64,000 nt of DNA from Cellulomonas sp. URHD0024 (GTDB lineage Bacteria > Actinomycetota > Actinomycetes > Actinomycetales > Cellulomonadaceae). Position numbers and translations under genes: made by a program. Below the pieces are notes generated by a model. The model was not told the origin of the DNA. It saw only the letters and a program-made list of their open reading frames with translations, and ran no database searches. The stretch lies in NCBI RefSeq assembly GCF_000426185.1, contig NZ_AUEW01000008.1:205530-269529 (forward strand), given 5' to 3'. Shown in pieces: positions 18,001 through 25,527 of the stretch. Position 1 is the stretch's first letter. Each line of letters starts with the position of its first letter.

Positions 18001-18785
18001 GCGGCGCAGCGGTGACGAACTACGTCGTGCAGCGCGCGACGACATCGGGCGGGCCGTGGACCACGGTGCCGCACCCGACGTCGACCGCGGCGTCGTTGAC
18101 CGTCAGCGGGCTGACCAACGGCACGAGGTACTGGTTCCGCGTCGCCGCGGTGAACGACGCCGGGACCGGGGCGTGGTCGTCGGTGCGGTCCGCGACGCCC
18201 CGCACGGTGCCGGGCAAGGTCACGCGCCCCACCGCCACCGCGCTCGTGCGCTCCGTGAAGCTGACCTGGTCGCTCCCGGCATCGACGGGTGGCGCGCCGA
18301 TCCGCGACTACGTGGTCCAGCGCGCCACCGCCGCCGGCGGTCCATGGGTGACCGTCACGGACGGCGTCACCACCACCCGCTCGGCGACCGTCGGCTCGCT
18401 GACCAACGGCAAGGCGTACTGGTTCCGGATCGCCGCGGTGAACGACGCCGGGACCGGGGCGTTCTCGTCGGTGGTGTCGGCGACTCCCCGCACGGTGCCG
18501 GGTAAGGTCACGCGCCCGGCCGCCACCGCGCTCGTGCGCTCAGTGAAGCTGACCTGGTCGCTCCCCGCGTCGACGGGTGGCGCGCCGATCCGCGACTACG
18601 TGATCCAGCGCGCCACCGCCGCCGGCGGTCCATGGGTGACCGTCACCGACGGCGTCAGCACCACCCGCTCGACGACCGTCGGCTCGCTGCGGACCGGCAC
18701 GGCGTACTGGTTCCGTGTCGCGGCGGTCAACGACGCCGGGCGGGGCGCTTGGACCTCCACGACGCTCAAGGCGACGCCCCGATAG
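15024..18785 (+). CDS. Large secreted multidomain protein: propeller-like head, SdrD-B repeats, fibronectin III repeats
   Basis: A 1253-residue protein. The ATG at 15024 precedes a clear signal peptide (VLALATALVVSVSALPAAAV); an upstream GTG at 14967 would add 19 unlikely residues. Residues about 30-330 resemble a beta-propeller. Two fn3 domains follow (about 335-520), then about four SdrD B-like domains with the calcium-type pattern VWVDADADGVRQPGE, VWHDADGDATRDPDELGL and FEDLDANGSVDSGEPG. Three fn3 domains end the protein, two of them nearly identical. No sorting signal or membrane anchor closes it, so it is probably released or wall-associated. A role in adhesion or polysaccharide contact is inferred from architecture only. 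Confidence 0.82.
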   Translation: MAPSPQSAPSSRRAVAGVMVAVLALATALVVSVSALPAAAVDATCDCVEVGPYQAPDAVEPFVPDALTGLSAPSGARYHLDADSVAGGIHLTVTRVAGGATVLDLVTTLTQWGFSPDQDALLLTGEQAGLQVVELYQLTRPQAQARVYNRSVQTGADGLSFSPHGEFLVDTYIMTGTADHVVQRVLTTADGTTRHLSEYSFAIQEAAGDEFGAVAFGFSPDDDEFFRAYVSGPTTVDPLVVNLETTAAYSLGTISGGIAWSFSPCGSMLALRYDAPGAQQAVVLRDTGSGDIAYSGQHPLAATSLQTTATKHVLTVGGVVTEMADVVAPSPDRCAPRWPGAALTADAITDASARLTWTAAVDAAGVTQYRVLREGSPGSWTEVGSVPASATAFVVSGLAADTAYRFAVEARDAAANWSTDGPTVDLRTLTAGPRWREGSQLCAAPQSGTVVRLCWPKAWDGDPVSAYRVLVDGAQVAEVPGTIRHYDVPGLTAGSTHEFRVQAVAPDGRVTTDGPSKTATTFGFGAGPTGTLSGEVWVDIVENGRHDALEHAIPGYLPEIGAYRVGAGGLVLETRGTTANGDGTWSIADMTVGSWVVVLKAHNGFKGWAQTTPANQQPHVVTVGATGVTGVDFGVRFEDYSFPEGTLPRTASMAVRYFEDLDANGSVDSGEPGVPGKQSSCTYLNTFGGSAYCKGVSDASGVARSDDLWPGVYLVFAGSWPDGWYPTAPGREYVVVTGGDGVDCPPDPVAPSASFGAVAGHAVISGDVWVDADADGVRQPGELPFQDYATVCAEGAAITLCDHAVDGAYAIENLPAGTYQVRVRTGDGATTWRQSYPAGGAAYTVVVGSAGEVTGRDFGMDPSGFARVVGFVWHDADGDATRDPDELGLAGVEVCASGNQPVRCATTDATGAYAVERVVPDAAVDVFVPTPPDGLWPTSSPQVTVALGQGQTATQDFGFDEPSVRAPSAPTSVVAAPRAGAVRLTWASPQDDGGAAVTNYVVQRATTSGGPWTTVPHPTSTAASLTVSGLTNGTRYWFRVAAVNDAGTGAWSSVRSATPRTVPGKVTRPTATALVRSVKLTWSLPASTGGAPIRDYVVQRATAAGGPWVTVTDGVTTTRSATVGSLTNGKAYWFRIAAVNDAGTGAFSSVVSATPRTVPGKVTRPAATALVRSVKLTWSLPASTGGAPIRDYVIQRATAAGGPWVTVTDGVSTTRSTTVGSLRTGTAYWFRVAAVNDAGRGAWTSTTLKATPR
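18203..18778 (+). repeat. Two tandem near-identical 288-bp fn3 coding repeats
   Basis: The units at 18203-18490 and 18491-18778 each encode 96 residues beginning near TVPGKVTRP. They share most bases across their first two thirds and diverge toward the end of the second unit. An older, more diverged unit precedes them from about 17915. This is a recent in-frame duplication and a likely site of length variation. Confidence 0.85.
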
Positions 18786-18823
18786 CGTCGCGGCGGATTC
18801 CCGGTGCTCGACCGACCTGGCAT

Positions 18824-19237
18824 CTACCTCCGTCCCGACGGGCTGCGGCCGTAGTCGTCGTCGGACACGTGCTCGAGCCAGGTGACGACCTGGCCTTGCT
18901 GGTCCGCCTCCTGCATCGCGACGTGCGCCATGAACCGGTCGGTGGTGGCCCCGTGCCAGTGCTCCTCGCCGGGCTCGATGTAGACGACGTCGCCAGGACG
19001 GATCTCGCGGATCTCGCCGCCCCGCCGGGCGACGTAGCCGATGCCGTCGGTCACGTAGAGCGTCTGCCCCTTGGGGTGGGTGTGCCAGGCGGTGCGCGCG
19101 CCGGGTGCGAACCGCACGTGGGCACACCCGATCGCGGTCTGCGCGTCGGGGTTTCGGATGGTGTCGATGTACACGGTGCCGGTGAACCAGTCGGCGGGTC
19201 CTGCGGCGGTCCGCCCGCCGCTCTCAGTGACGATCAT
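18824..19237 (-). CDS. Cupin-domain protein
   Basis: A 137-residue protein starting at the ATG at 19237, after a GGAAG ribosome site. A single cupin barrel has motif 1 in WHTHPKGQTLYVTDGIGYV and motif 2 in GDVVYIEPGEEHWHGA, giving His and Glu metal ligands. Small cupins of this type, related to hydroxynitrile-lyase-like and carboxymuconolactone-associated proteins, often lie beside alcohol dehydrogenases. It is 41 bases downstream of one here, probably in the same transcript. The reaction is unknown. Confidence 0.85.
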   Translation of the reverse strand: MIVTESGGRTAAGPADWFTGTVYIDTIRNPDAQTAIGCAHVRFAPGARTAWHTHPKGQTLYVTDGIGYVARRGGEIREIRPGDVVYIEPGEEHWHGATTDRFMAHVAMQEADQQGQVVTWLEHVSDDDYGRSPSGRR

Positions 19238-19278
19238 GGGCTTACTTCCTTCCATCAAGCAGCGGGTCGATCCGGGGG

Positions 19279-20298
19279 TCAGACGGTGAGCAGCACCTTG
19301 GTGGCGCGGCGCTCGTCCATCGCCCGGTAGCCCTCGGCGGCCTGCTCGAGGGGCAGCGTGAGGTCGAAGACCTTGCCGGGGTCGATGGCGCGGTCCCAGA
19401 TGAGCTTGATCAGCTCGGGCAGGAACCGGCGCACCGGCGCGGGTCCGCCGTGCAGGTGCACGCCGGAGAAGAACAGCTCCTCACCAGGCAGCACGACCTC
19501 GTGGGACACGCCGACGTACCCGACGTGGCCGCCCGCCCGGGTGGCACGGATGGCCTGCATCATCGACTCCTGGGTGCCGACCGCCTCGATGGTCGAGTGC
19601 GCGCCGAGCCCATCGGTGAGCTCCTTGATCCGCTCGACGCCGGCGTCGCCTCGCTCCTCGACGATGTCGGTCGCGCCGAACTCCCGGGCCAGGGACTGCC
19701 GGTCGGCGTGCCGCGACATCGCGATGATGCGCTCGGCACCGAGCTGCTTGGCGGCGAGCACCCCGAGCAGACCCACGGCGCCGTCACCCACGACGGCGAC
19801 CGTCTTGCCGGGGCCGACCTCGGCGGCGACGGCGGCGAACCAGCCGGTGCCGAGCACGTCGGAGGCGGCCAGCAGCGACGGGACCAGGTCGTGGTCCGGC
19901 ATCGCCGGGGTCGCGACGAGGGTGCCGTCGGCGTGCGGGATCCGCGCGTACTCCGCCTGGGCGCCGGGGACCGCACCGGGTCCGCGGTGCACGCAGTGGG
20001 TCTGGTAGCCGGCCCGGCAGATCTCGCACGTGTTGTCGGAGGAGAAGAACGTCCCGACGACGAAGTCGCCGACCCTGATCTCGACCACGTCTGCGCCGAC
20101 CTCCTCGACGACGCCCACGTACTCGTGGCCCATGGGCTGGTGATGGACGTCGTCGGCGCCGCGGTAGGGCCACAGGTCGGAGCCGCAGATGCAGGTCGCG
20201 GCGAGCTTGATGACGGCGTCGGTCGGCTCGACGATCGTCGGCCGCTCGGTCTCGTCGACCCGGACCTCGCCGGGGGCGTACATGACGACTGCGCGCAT
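19279..20298 (-). CDS. Zinc-dependent alcohol dehydrogenase family protein
   Basis: A 339-residue medium-chain dehydrogenase starting at the ATG at 20298. The catalytic zinc site is seen in ATCICGSDLWPYRG and MGHEYVGVV. The structural-zinc lobe has DNTCEICRAGYQTHC, only three of the usual four Cys residues, so it may not bind structural zinc. The NAD(P) site is VAVVGDGAVGLLGVLAAKQLG. The gene is co-directional with the cupin gene and divergent from an XRE regulator, across a long inverted repeat. The substrate cannot be read from sequence. Confidence 0.88.
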   Translation of the reverse strand: MRAVVMYAPGEVRVDETERPTIVEPTDAVIKLAATCICGSDLWPYRGADDVHHQPMGHEYVGVVEEVGADVVEIRVGDFVVGTFFSSDNTCEICRAGYQTHCVHRGPGAVPGAQAEYARIPHADGTLVATPAMPDHDLVPSLLAASDVLGTGWFAAVAAEVGPGKTVAVVGDGAVGLLGVLAAKQLGAERIIAMSRHADRQSLAREFGATDIVEERGDAGVERIKELTDGLGAHSTIEAVGTQESMMQAIRATRAGGHVGYVGVSHEVVLPGEELFFSGVHLHGGPAPVRRFLPELIKLIWDRAIDPGKVFDLTLPLEQAAEGYRAMDERRATKVLLTV

Positions 20299-20366
20299 GG
20301 TGGTGATGCCTCTCTGTCGGGTAACGAAACCAGCGAACCGGACGGCTCGCGCGCCGGGGAGTCCCT

Positions 20367-20399
20367 GACGTGGGGTGTACCCGCGGTACACCCCACGTC
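20367..20399. promoter_or_regulatory. 33-bp inverted repeat in divergent promoter region (candidate operator)
   Basis: GACGTGGGGTGTACC at 20367-20381 and GGTACACCCCACGTC at 20385-20399 are perfect 15-base reverse complements separated by CGC. The element lies between the leftward alcohol dehydrogenase and the rightward XRE regulator. It is the natural operator for that regulator, acting on both promoters. The symmetry is seen directly; the binding is inferred. Confidence 0.75.
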
Positions 20400-20441
20400 G
20401 TGGACTCCCTGGACGGCGGCCTCCGGCCTACCGTCGTGACC

Positions 20442-21326
20442 ATGGACAACCGATCGGACGTGCGCGAGTTCCTCATGTCGCGGCGCGCGAAGGTCAGCCC
20501 CGACGCCGTCGGCGTCATCGGCGGGACCAACCGCCGGGTGCCGGGCCTGCGCCGCAGCGAGGTCGCGATGCTCGCCGGGGTGAGCGTGGAGTACTACGCC
20601 AAGCTCGAGCGGGGTGCGATCGCCGGCGCCTCGGCCTCCGTCCTCGAGGCCGTGGCCCGGGCGCTGCAGCTCGACGACACCGAGCGCGCGCACCTGTTGG
20701 ACCTGGCCCGCGCGGCCGACGGGGTTCCGTCGTCCGGCCGTGCGCGTCGTCGGACGGCTCGCTCGTCCGTGCCGCGGCCGAGCCTTCAGTGGACGCTGTC
20801 GGCGATCACCGACGGGGTTGCGTTCGTGCGGGACCAGCGCCAGGACCTGCTCGCCACCAACGCGCTCGGCCGGGCGTTCTACTCCCCGGTGATCGGGGAC
20901 GGTGGCCGCATTCCGAACCTCGCCCGCTTCCAGTTCCTCGACCCCGCGGCCCGCGACTTCTACCCGGACTGGGACCTGTTCGCCGAGATGTGCGTCGCGA
21001 TCATGCGCGCCGAGGCCGGCCGCGACCCGCACGACAGAGGCCTCCAGGATCTCGTCGGCGAGCTCTCGACCCGCAGCGACACCTTCCGCCGGCTCTGGGG
21101 CGCCCACGACGTCCGCACCCATGGCGCCGGAACGAAGCGGTTCCACCACCCGGTGGTCGGTGACCTCACCCTCGCGTACGAGGAGCTCGCCATCACCGCG
21201 GAACCCGGCCAGGTGCTGATGGTCTACACCGCCGAACCCGGCTCACCGTCGGCCGAGAACCTGCACCTGCTCGCTTCGTGGGCGACCGACCACGCAGGCA
21301 CCCCCCAGGAGAGGAGCACCAGGTGA
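20442..21326 (+). CDS. XRE-family regulator with MmyB-like ligand-binding domain
   Basis: A 294-residue protein starting at the ATG at 20442. The N-terminal helix-turn-helix (about residues 8-80) contains [27 protein letters not shown]. Residues 105-280 match the MmyB-like sensor domain, with [33 protein letters not shown] and [16 protein letters not shown]. These regulators commonly sit next to and divergent from dehydrogenase genes and are thought to sense a small hydrophobic ligand. The stop codon overlaps the GTG of the acetyltransferase gene, so the two are coupled. Confidence 0.9.
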   Translation: MDNRSDVREFLMSRRAKVSPDAVGVIGGTNRRVPGLRRSEVAMLAGVSVEYYAKLERGAIAGASASVLEAVARALQLDDTERAHLLDLARAADGVPSSGRARRRTARSSVPRPSLQWTLSAITDGVAFVRDQRQDLLATNALGRAFYSPVIGDGGRIPNLARFQFLDPAARDFYPDWDLFAEMCVAIMRAEAGRDPHDRGLQDLVGELSTRSDTFRRLWGAHDVRTHGAGTKRFHHPVVGDLTLAYEELAITAEPGQVLMVYTAEPGSPSAENLHLLASWATDHAGTPQERSTR

Positions 21327-21931
21327 ACCTTCAGGACTTCGTCGACCACGTGCGGACCGGAGCCGTCATCGAAGGCGGCTCCGCGCAGCACACGTTCCAG
21401 CACGAGAGCGCCCAGGCCGCGCTCCGGATCACCGCGGAGCTCAACAGCGGCTACCGCACCCCGGAGGAGGTCCGCGAGCTGCTGTCCCGGTTGACCGGAA
21501 GGCCGGTGCCTGAGTCGGTGACTCTCTTCCCCCCGTTCTACTGCGAGTTCGGCAAGAACCTGGTGCTCGGGGAGGACGTCTTCGTCAACATGGGCTGCAC
21601 CTTTCAGGACGCCGGGGGCATCACAATCGGGGACGGCACGCTTATCGGGCACGGCAGCACCGTCGTCACCCTCGACCACGCCGTCGACCCTGCCCGTCGG
21701 GCCGACATGGTCCCGGCACCCGTCGTGATCGGCCGCAGGGTCTGGCTGGGCGCCAGCGTCACCGTCGTGCCCGGCGTGACGATCGGCGACGGTGCGATCG
21801 TCGGCGCCGGCGCCGTCGTCACGAAGGACGTGCCAGCCAACACCATCGTGGCCGGCGTACCAGCCCGACCGATCCGCTCAACGGGGTTCGACGCCTCCGA
21901 GTCGAGCCCGGTCTGGAGTCCCGCGCTCTGA
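21323..21931 (+). CDS. Maa/LacA-type sugar O-acetyltransferase
   Basis: A 202-residue left-handed beta-helix acetyltransferase. The GTG at 21323 overlaps the preceding stop (GTGA) and has GGAG upstream. The N-terminal cap is followed by [21 protein letters not shown], hexapeptide repeats such as [10 protein letters not shown], and [27 protein letters not shown]. The DHA of LDHAVDP supplies the catalytic His. The family acetylates sugars such as maltose or galactosides using acetyl-CoA. The pairing with an XRE regulator suggests detoxification or modification under the same signal. Confidence 0.88.
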   Translation: MNLQDFVDHVRTGAVIEGGSAQHTFQHESAQAALRITAELNSGYRTPEEVRELLSRLTGRPVPESVTLFPPFYCEFGKNLVLGEDVFVNMGCTFQDAGGITIGDGTLIGHGSTVVTLDHAVDPARRADMVPAPVVIGRRVWLGASVTVVPGVTIGDGAIVGAGAVVTKDVPANTIVAGVPARPIRSTGFDASESSPVWSPAL

Positions 21932-22038
21932 CCGGCGCAGCCCGATCACTCTGAGAGTCGTGCGCCCGTGCGTCACAGCCGAAGGCTCGGTGACCGACCC
22001 GAAGCAGCCGTCATCGGGACTTCGCTAGGGTCGCCTGC

Positions 22039-22458
22039 ATGTCCTTCGACCTCGCCATCTGGCGTCGCGCGCCCACTGCGAAGACCGCGATGATTGTCGA
22101 GGTCTACGACGTGCTCGGTGACGGCGAGCACGAGCACCCAGCGGTCGGGATGTTCGATGCGCAGGAGTTCGTCACCGCCGCCGGAGAGATGTTCGGCAGG
22201 CTCCCCGAGTCAGGCGAGGACCCGACTCAGATCTATGTCGCGGATGATGCAGGTGAGGTCGCCAGCGTCTCGTTGTGGGCCTGGACAGGCCGGACGTCCG
22301 CGGCCGTCCACGTCTCCGGGCCGTTTCCCTGGCGCAGGTCGGCGATCGGCACGCTCCTGCCCCTCGTCGAGGCGCGCAACCTGATGCTCTACGACCCGCA
22401 CTTCCAGACGGTGTACAACAACCGGCGCCAGTATCCCGAGCTTCGCGCGGAACGCTGA
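22039..22458 (+). CDS. Hypothetical protein (139 residues)
   Basis: The ATG at 22039 opens with MSFDLAIWRRAPTAKTA, a start seen in a loose group of small actinobacterial proteins, some of which are predicted immunity proteins. The rest is a soluble alpha/beta sequence ending LMLYDPHFQTVYNNRRQYPEL. No catalytic motif is evident. It stands alone between the acetyltransferase and the leftward sigma-factor operon, convergent with the latter. No function is assigned. Confidence 0.65.
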   Translation: MSFDLAIWRRAPTAKTAMIVEVYDVLGDGEHEHPAVGMFDAQEFVTAAGEMFGRLPESGEDPTQIYVADDAGEVASVSLWAWTGRTSAAVHVSGPFPWRRSAIGTLLPLVEARNLMLYDPHFQTVYNNRRQYPELRAER

Positions 22459-22517
22459 CCGACGACTCCGTCGCCGGGGCGTTGACCGCAGGCGTGCTGC
22501 GGGACGTGGCTTCAGAG

Positions 22518-23321
22518 CTAGTTGCCGCCGGCTGATTTCCACGGGGCTGGGGAGTCGTACAGCGCGGCAAGGCCAGCCGTCAGGTCATCCGTGGCAACCG
22601 TCACGCCGCTGAGGGCGCCAGGCACCGCGTCGAAGGTGGCAGTCTTCGTGGCCGTGTCGATCGTCGACGATCCCACGGCCTCGTACCCGGAGCCGGCCGA
22701 TCCGAGCGCGCTCGAGACCAGGAAGCCGAGGATCTCCTCGCCTGCTGCCGGCACGTCGGCCTCCGTCGGGAAGCCTCCCTCAGTGACGTCCGCGTGGTTC
22801 CCGACAGCCGACGTCTGCGCGGGATCAAGGACGTTGAAGCCGACGGGGATCGTGTCACCCTTGTTGAGCTCGGCTGGTGCATCGGGGCGAGCTCCCACCA
22901 CCTCGGTCACCACCAGGTGCACGACCGCGTAGTGCGTCACGTTGCCCGGCTCGATCTCACCGAACGAAGGCTTGTCCACGACAGTGCCTCGCACGAGGTA
23001 CTCGCTCGCCTGAGCCAGCTGCTTCGGATCCGTGAAGTTCGTGAAGCTGGCGATGTCACCCGACGTTCCACGGGGAACGTGTGGGGAGTTCACGGCGCTC
23101 ACGATCAGGACAGCGGCGGCCAATCCGCCGACGGCGGCGCCTGCAATCACCAGCACTCGCCAGCGGCGCGGCCGTCGTCCCTTCGCCGATGGACGTGCTT
23201 CGGCCTGCACGCCCCTCTCCAGTGCCGCGCGCGAGACGAGCAGGGCGTCAGGGTCTGGCGGAACGTCGGGGGCCAGGGCCGCGATCTGCTCCATGGCGGC
23301 AACCCCGTTCGCGCGAGTCAT
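22518..23321 (-). CDS. Single-pass membrane protein paired with ECF sigma factor (possible anti-sigma)
   Basis: A 267-residue protein whose ATG at 23321 overlaps the sigma-factor stop by four bases (ATGA). A cytosolic part of about 50 residues precedes one membrane helix (VLVIAGAAVGGLAAAVLIVSAV), then an extracellular domain of about 190 residues. It lacks the zinc-binding HxxxCxxC motif of ZAS anti-sigma factors. The strict coupling suggests it restrains the sigma factor or transmits an envelope signal to it, but this is inferred from position alone. Confidence 0.7.
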   Translation of the reverse strand: MTRANGVAAMEQIAALAPDVPPDPDALLVSRAALERGVQAEARPSAKGRRPRRWRVLVIAGAAVGGLAAAVLIVSAVNSPHVPRGTSGDIASFTNFTDPKQLAQASEYLVRGTVVDKPSFGEIEPGNVTHYAVVHLVVTEVVGARPDAPAELNKGDTIPVGFNVLDPAQTSAVGNHADVTEGGFPTEADVPAAGEEILGFLVSSALGSAGSGYEAVGSSTIDTATKTATFDAVPGALSGVTVATDDLTAGLAALYDSPAPWKSAGGN

Positions 23322-23890
23322 GAGCTACTCCGGTGGCTTGACGTGGTCATCTGGTCGGTACGAGCGAGTTCCGGCGCGTCCTGGACCTCGATCGCGCTCG
23401 TGAGATGCCGCCGTGCGCGTGAGAGTCGCACTTTGAACGCGGCGATTGAGCACCCCGCCACCGTGGCTGCTTGCGCACCGCTCAGTCCGTCCCAGGCCAC
23501 CAGGAGCAGCGCCTCCCTCTCCTTCGCTGAGAGAGCCGCTAGCGCACCAAGGGCTGTCGCGCGCGCCTCGGATGCCTGATCGGAACTCGACGACGGCTGC
23601 GCAAGGTGCGCCACCCGAGCCATCTCACGCTCCAACCCGCGAGCGCGGTGGTGCGACCTGCGTTGATTGGAGATCGTGTTGCGAGCGACGACCAACAGCC
23701 AGGGCAGCGGGTCACTCGGGACGTCCTCGAGACGCCGCCAAGCGATCAGGAACGTCTCGGAGACGACCTCCTGGGACGCGTGTCCGTCGACGTGCCTGAG
23801 CGCGTACGCCTGAACGCGCCCGGCGTACTGCTCCCACAGGTCCGCCAGCCGACGGCCATCGCCGTCCGCACCCACACGATCTCCGCTCAC
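23318..23890 (-). CDS. ECF-type RNA polymerase sigma factor
   Basis: A 190-residue protein with a GTG start at 23890. Region 2 is visible as LWEQYAGRVQAYALRHV, VVSETFLIAWRRL and LPWLLVVARNTISNQRR. Region 4 is LSAKEREALLLVAWDGLSGAQAATVAGCSIAAFKVRLSRARRHL (quoted positions about 128-170), a helix-turn-helix for the -35 element. It is first in a two-gene operon with a membrane protein. The promoter recognised and the signal are unknown. Confidence 0.88.
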   Translation of the reverse strand: MSGDRVGADGDGRRLADLWEQYAGRVQAYALRHVDGHASQEVVSETFLIAWRRLEDVPSDPLPWLLVVARNTISNQRRSHHRARGLEREMARVAHLAQPSSSSDQASEARATALGALAALSAKEREALLLVAWDGLSGAQAATVAGCSIAAFKVRLSRARRHLTSAIEVQDAPELARTDQMTTSSHRSSS

Positions 23891-23954
23891 ACTCAGCAAT
23901 GTCCGGCAAGGCCACCAAGGTGACACGTCGATCGCACATTTCGCTCCGACGCAA

Positions 23955-24100
23955 TCCCGCCGAGGGGACCCGAGGCGCCGCACCGCTGCTCACGTCGCGG
24001 CGCGACGACATCGCGGGATCCGTCGACTTCATGCTCCAGCCCGGCGAGGAGGGCCACGACGGTGCCCTGATCATGATCTCGGAGGGCGCGCTCGAGGGCC
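23955..24100 (+). pseudogene. Remnant of an M20-family amidohydrolase gene
   Basis: The rightward frame reads GAAPLLTSRRDDIAG then SVDFMLQPGEEGHDGALIMI and SEGALEG. This matches the internal QPGEEGxxGAxxMIxEGxL segment of M20D aminoacylase/carboxypeptidases, in which the Glu pair is catalytic and metal-binding. Only about 45 residues remain. The upstream HACGHD-type region and the C-terminal domain are missing, and the frame runs on as non-homologous sequence across the next gene. It lies in the gap between the sigma operon and the biosynthetic cluster. Confidence 0.75.
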
Positions 24101-24140
24101 GTCTGGCGACCGCACGAAGTGTCGAGGAGCACTGTCGATA

Positions 24141-25388
24141 TCAGCTAGATGCCGCGCTCAGTTCGCCGCCGGCCTGGGAAGGCTCCGGCGAGGCCGCCGT
24201 ACCGCCGTCCTTCCACCAGCGTGCGCCGGCCGCGGCGACGAGCAAGACCAGGAAGCCGGCACCCGACACCACCCAGAAGCCGGACAGCTCGCCGAGCTGC
24301 GTGGCCGCTATTCCGCCGATGAAGGCGCCGGCAGCCATGCCGATGACCAGACCCGAGTCCGCGATCGCCATTCCCTCGTTGAGCCGCTCCGGCCGGGTGA
24401 GCTGCTGGAGCAGACCCATGGCCGAGATCATGACGGGCGCCGTCGCTGCTCCCACGACGACGGCCCAGAGACCAAAGAGCCAGAGGTTGCCGTCGATGAC
24501 CAGCGGAACGGGGAGCATGCACAGGAAGAGGATCACGGACAGCAGAAGATTGCGCCGGCGGGTGTAGCTCGTGAGCTTGAGGTTGCCGTAGATCAGACCG
24601 GACACGCTCGCACCAAGGCCCCCGAGGGCGAGGAAGACGCCCGGAGACATGTTCGTGTTGAGGGACCCGACGAAAGCGATCGTCGAGATCTCCATGGCCC
24701 CCGATGCGAGACCCACGATGGGAAAGAGGGCGACGGCCGCGCTGACTCCCGGGGCCAGCAGTCGGTGATGGACCGCGTCGGGGTCGTGCGGGAACGGGGT
24801 CGGCTCCGTGCTGCGCTGGGCAGCGAAGAGCAGGGTTCCCACCAGGAGCAGCGTGTTCGCGGTAAGAAGGCCGGCCGCGGGGCCGAACGCCACGCACAGC
24901 CCCGCGGCCACAGCGGGCCCGGAGATGAACGTGATCTCGTCGACGACGCGCTCGAAGGCGTTCGCCCTCTGCATCATCTCCGGCTGGCTCTCGTAGATGC
25001 GGACCCACCGGGCGCGCGCCATCACTCCGACGAAAGGCACGCCCGCGGAGAGGAAGTAGGTCACGTAGAGCGTCCACCGAGGCGCGTCGGAGTACGCGCA
25101 GATGATGGTGCCCGTGCTCGCGACGACCGAGATCACCGTCGCGGGAACGGCGATCCGCGCTTGTCCGTACCGGTCGACGAGCCTGCCCACGCGGGGCGCG
25201 GCGATTGCCACGCCGACGAGCCCAGCCGCGGACACTCCACCGGCGACGGCGTAGGAACCCGTGGCGTCGGCGACGAGCAGCAGGATGCTCACCCCGAACA
25301 TGCCCATCGGAAGGCGGGCGACGAGGCCGGCGAGGGTGAAGCGAACGCTGCCCTTGGCGGAGAAGAGCAGCCGGTACGAGCGGATCAT
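24141..25388 (-). CDS. MFS transporter, probable product exporter of the biosynthetic cluster
   Basis: A 415-residue protein with about 12 membrane helices. The ATG at 25388 has AGGAG ten bases upstream. GRLVDRYGQARIAVP gives the MFS motif A loop and LNEGMAIADSGLVIGMAAGAF a typical helix-11 region. It resembles drug-efflux or natural-product MFS proteins rather than sugar permeases. It is transcribed in the same direction as the biosynthetic genes from 34.8 kb, separated by 139 bases. Export of, and self-protection from, the product is the likely role. Confidence 0.82.
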   Translation of the reverse strand: MIRSYRLLFSAKGSVRFTLAGLVARLPMGMFGVSILLLVADATGSYAVAGGVSAAGLVGVAIAAPRVGRLVDRYGQARIAVPATVISVVASTGTIICAYSDAPRWTLYVTYFLSAGVPFVGVMARARWVRIYESQPEMMQRANAFERVVDEITFISGPAVAAGLCVAFGPAAGLLTANTLLLVGTLLFAAQRSTEPTPFPHDPDAVHHRLLAPGVSAAVALFPIVGLASGAMEISTIAFVGSLNTNMSPGVFLALGGLGASVSGLIYGNLKLTSYTRRRNLLLSVILFLCMLPVPLVIDGNLWLFGLWAVVVGAATAPVMISAMGLLQQLTRPERLNEGMAIADSGLVIGMAAGAFIGGIAATQLGELSGFWVVSGAGFLVLLVAAAGARWWKDGGTAASPEPSQAGGELSAASS

Positions 25389-25527
25389 CGAGCGAAGCTC
25401 CTGGTGTGGAGGTGTGTCGTCTGCCCTGAGCAGGACAAGACGATAGAGGCGGCGCCTACCGAGCGGAGGGCGTGGACACAGGTCGGGCGTCGGGAGGGCA
25501 CTCGGGCCGACGCAACGCGCGAGGGCA

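Noticed and set aside
20375..21163. Second rightward frame overlapping the XRE regulator
   Set aside because: Arg-rich translation without domains; the XRE/MmyB frame is unambiguous.
21948..21958. Small palindrome ACTCTGAGAGT after the acetyltransferase gene
   Set aside because: Only five-base arms with no GC-rich stem or T-run; too weak to call a terminator or operator.
24145..25077. Alternative frames inside the MFS exporter
   Set aside because: Low-complexity shadows; the exporter frame shows continuous membrane helices.
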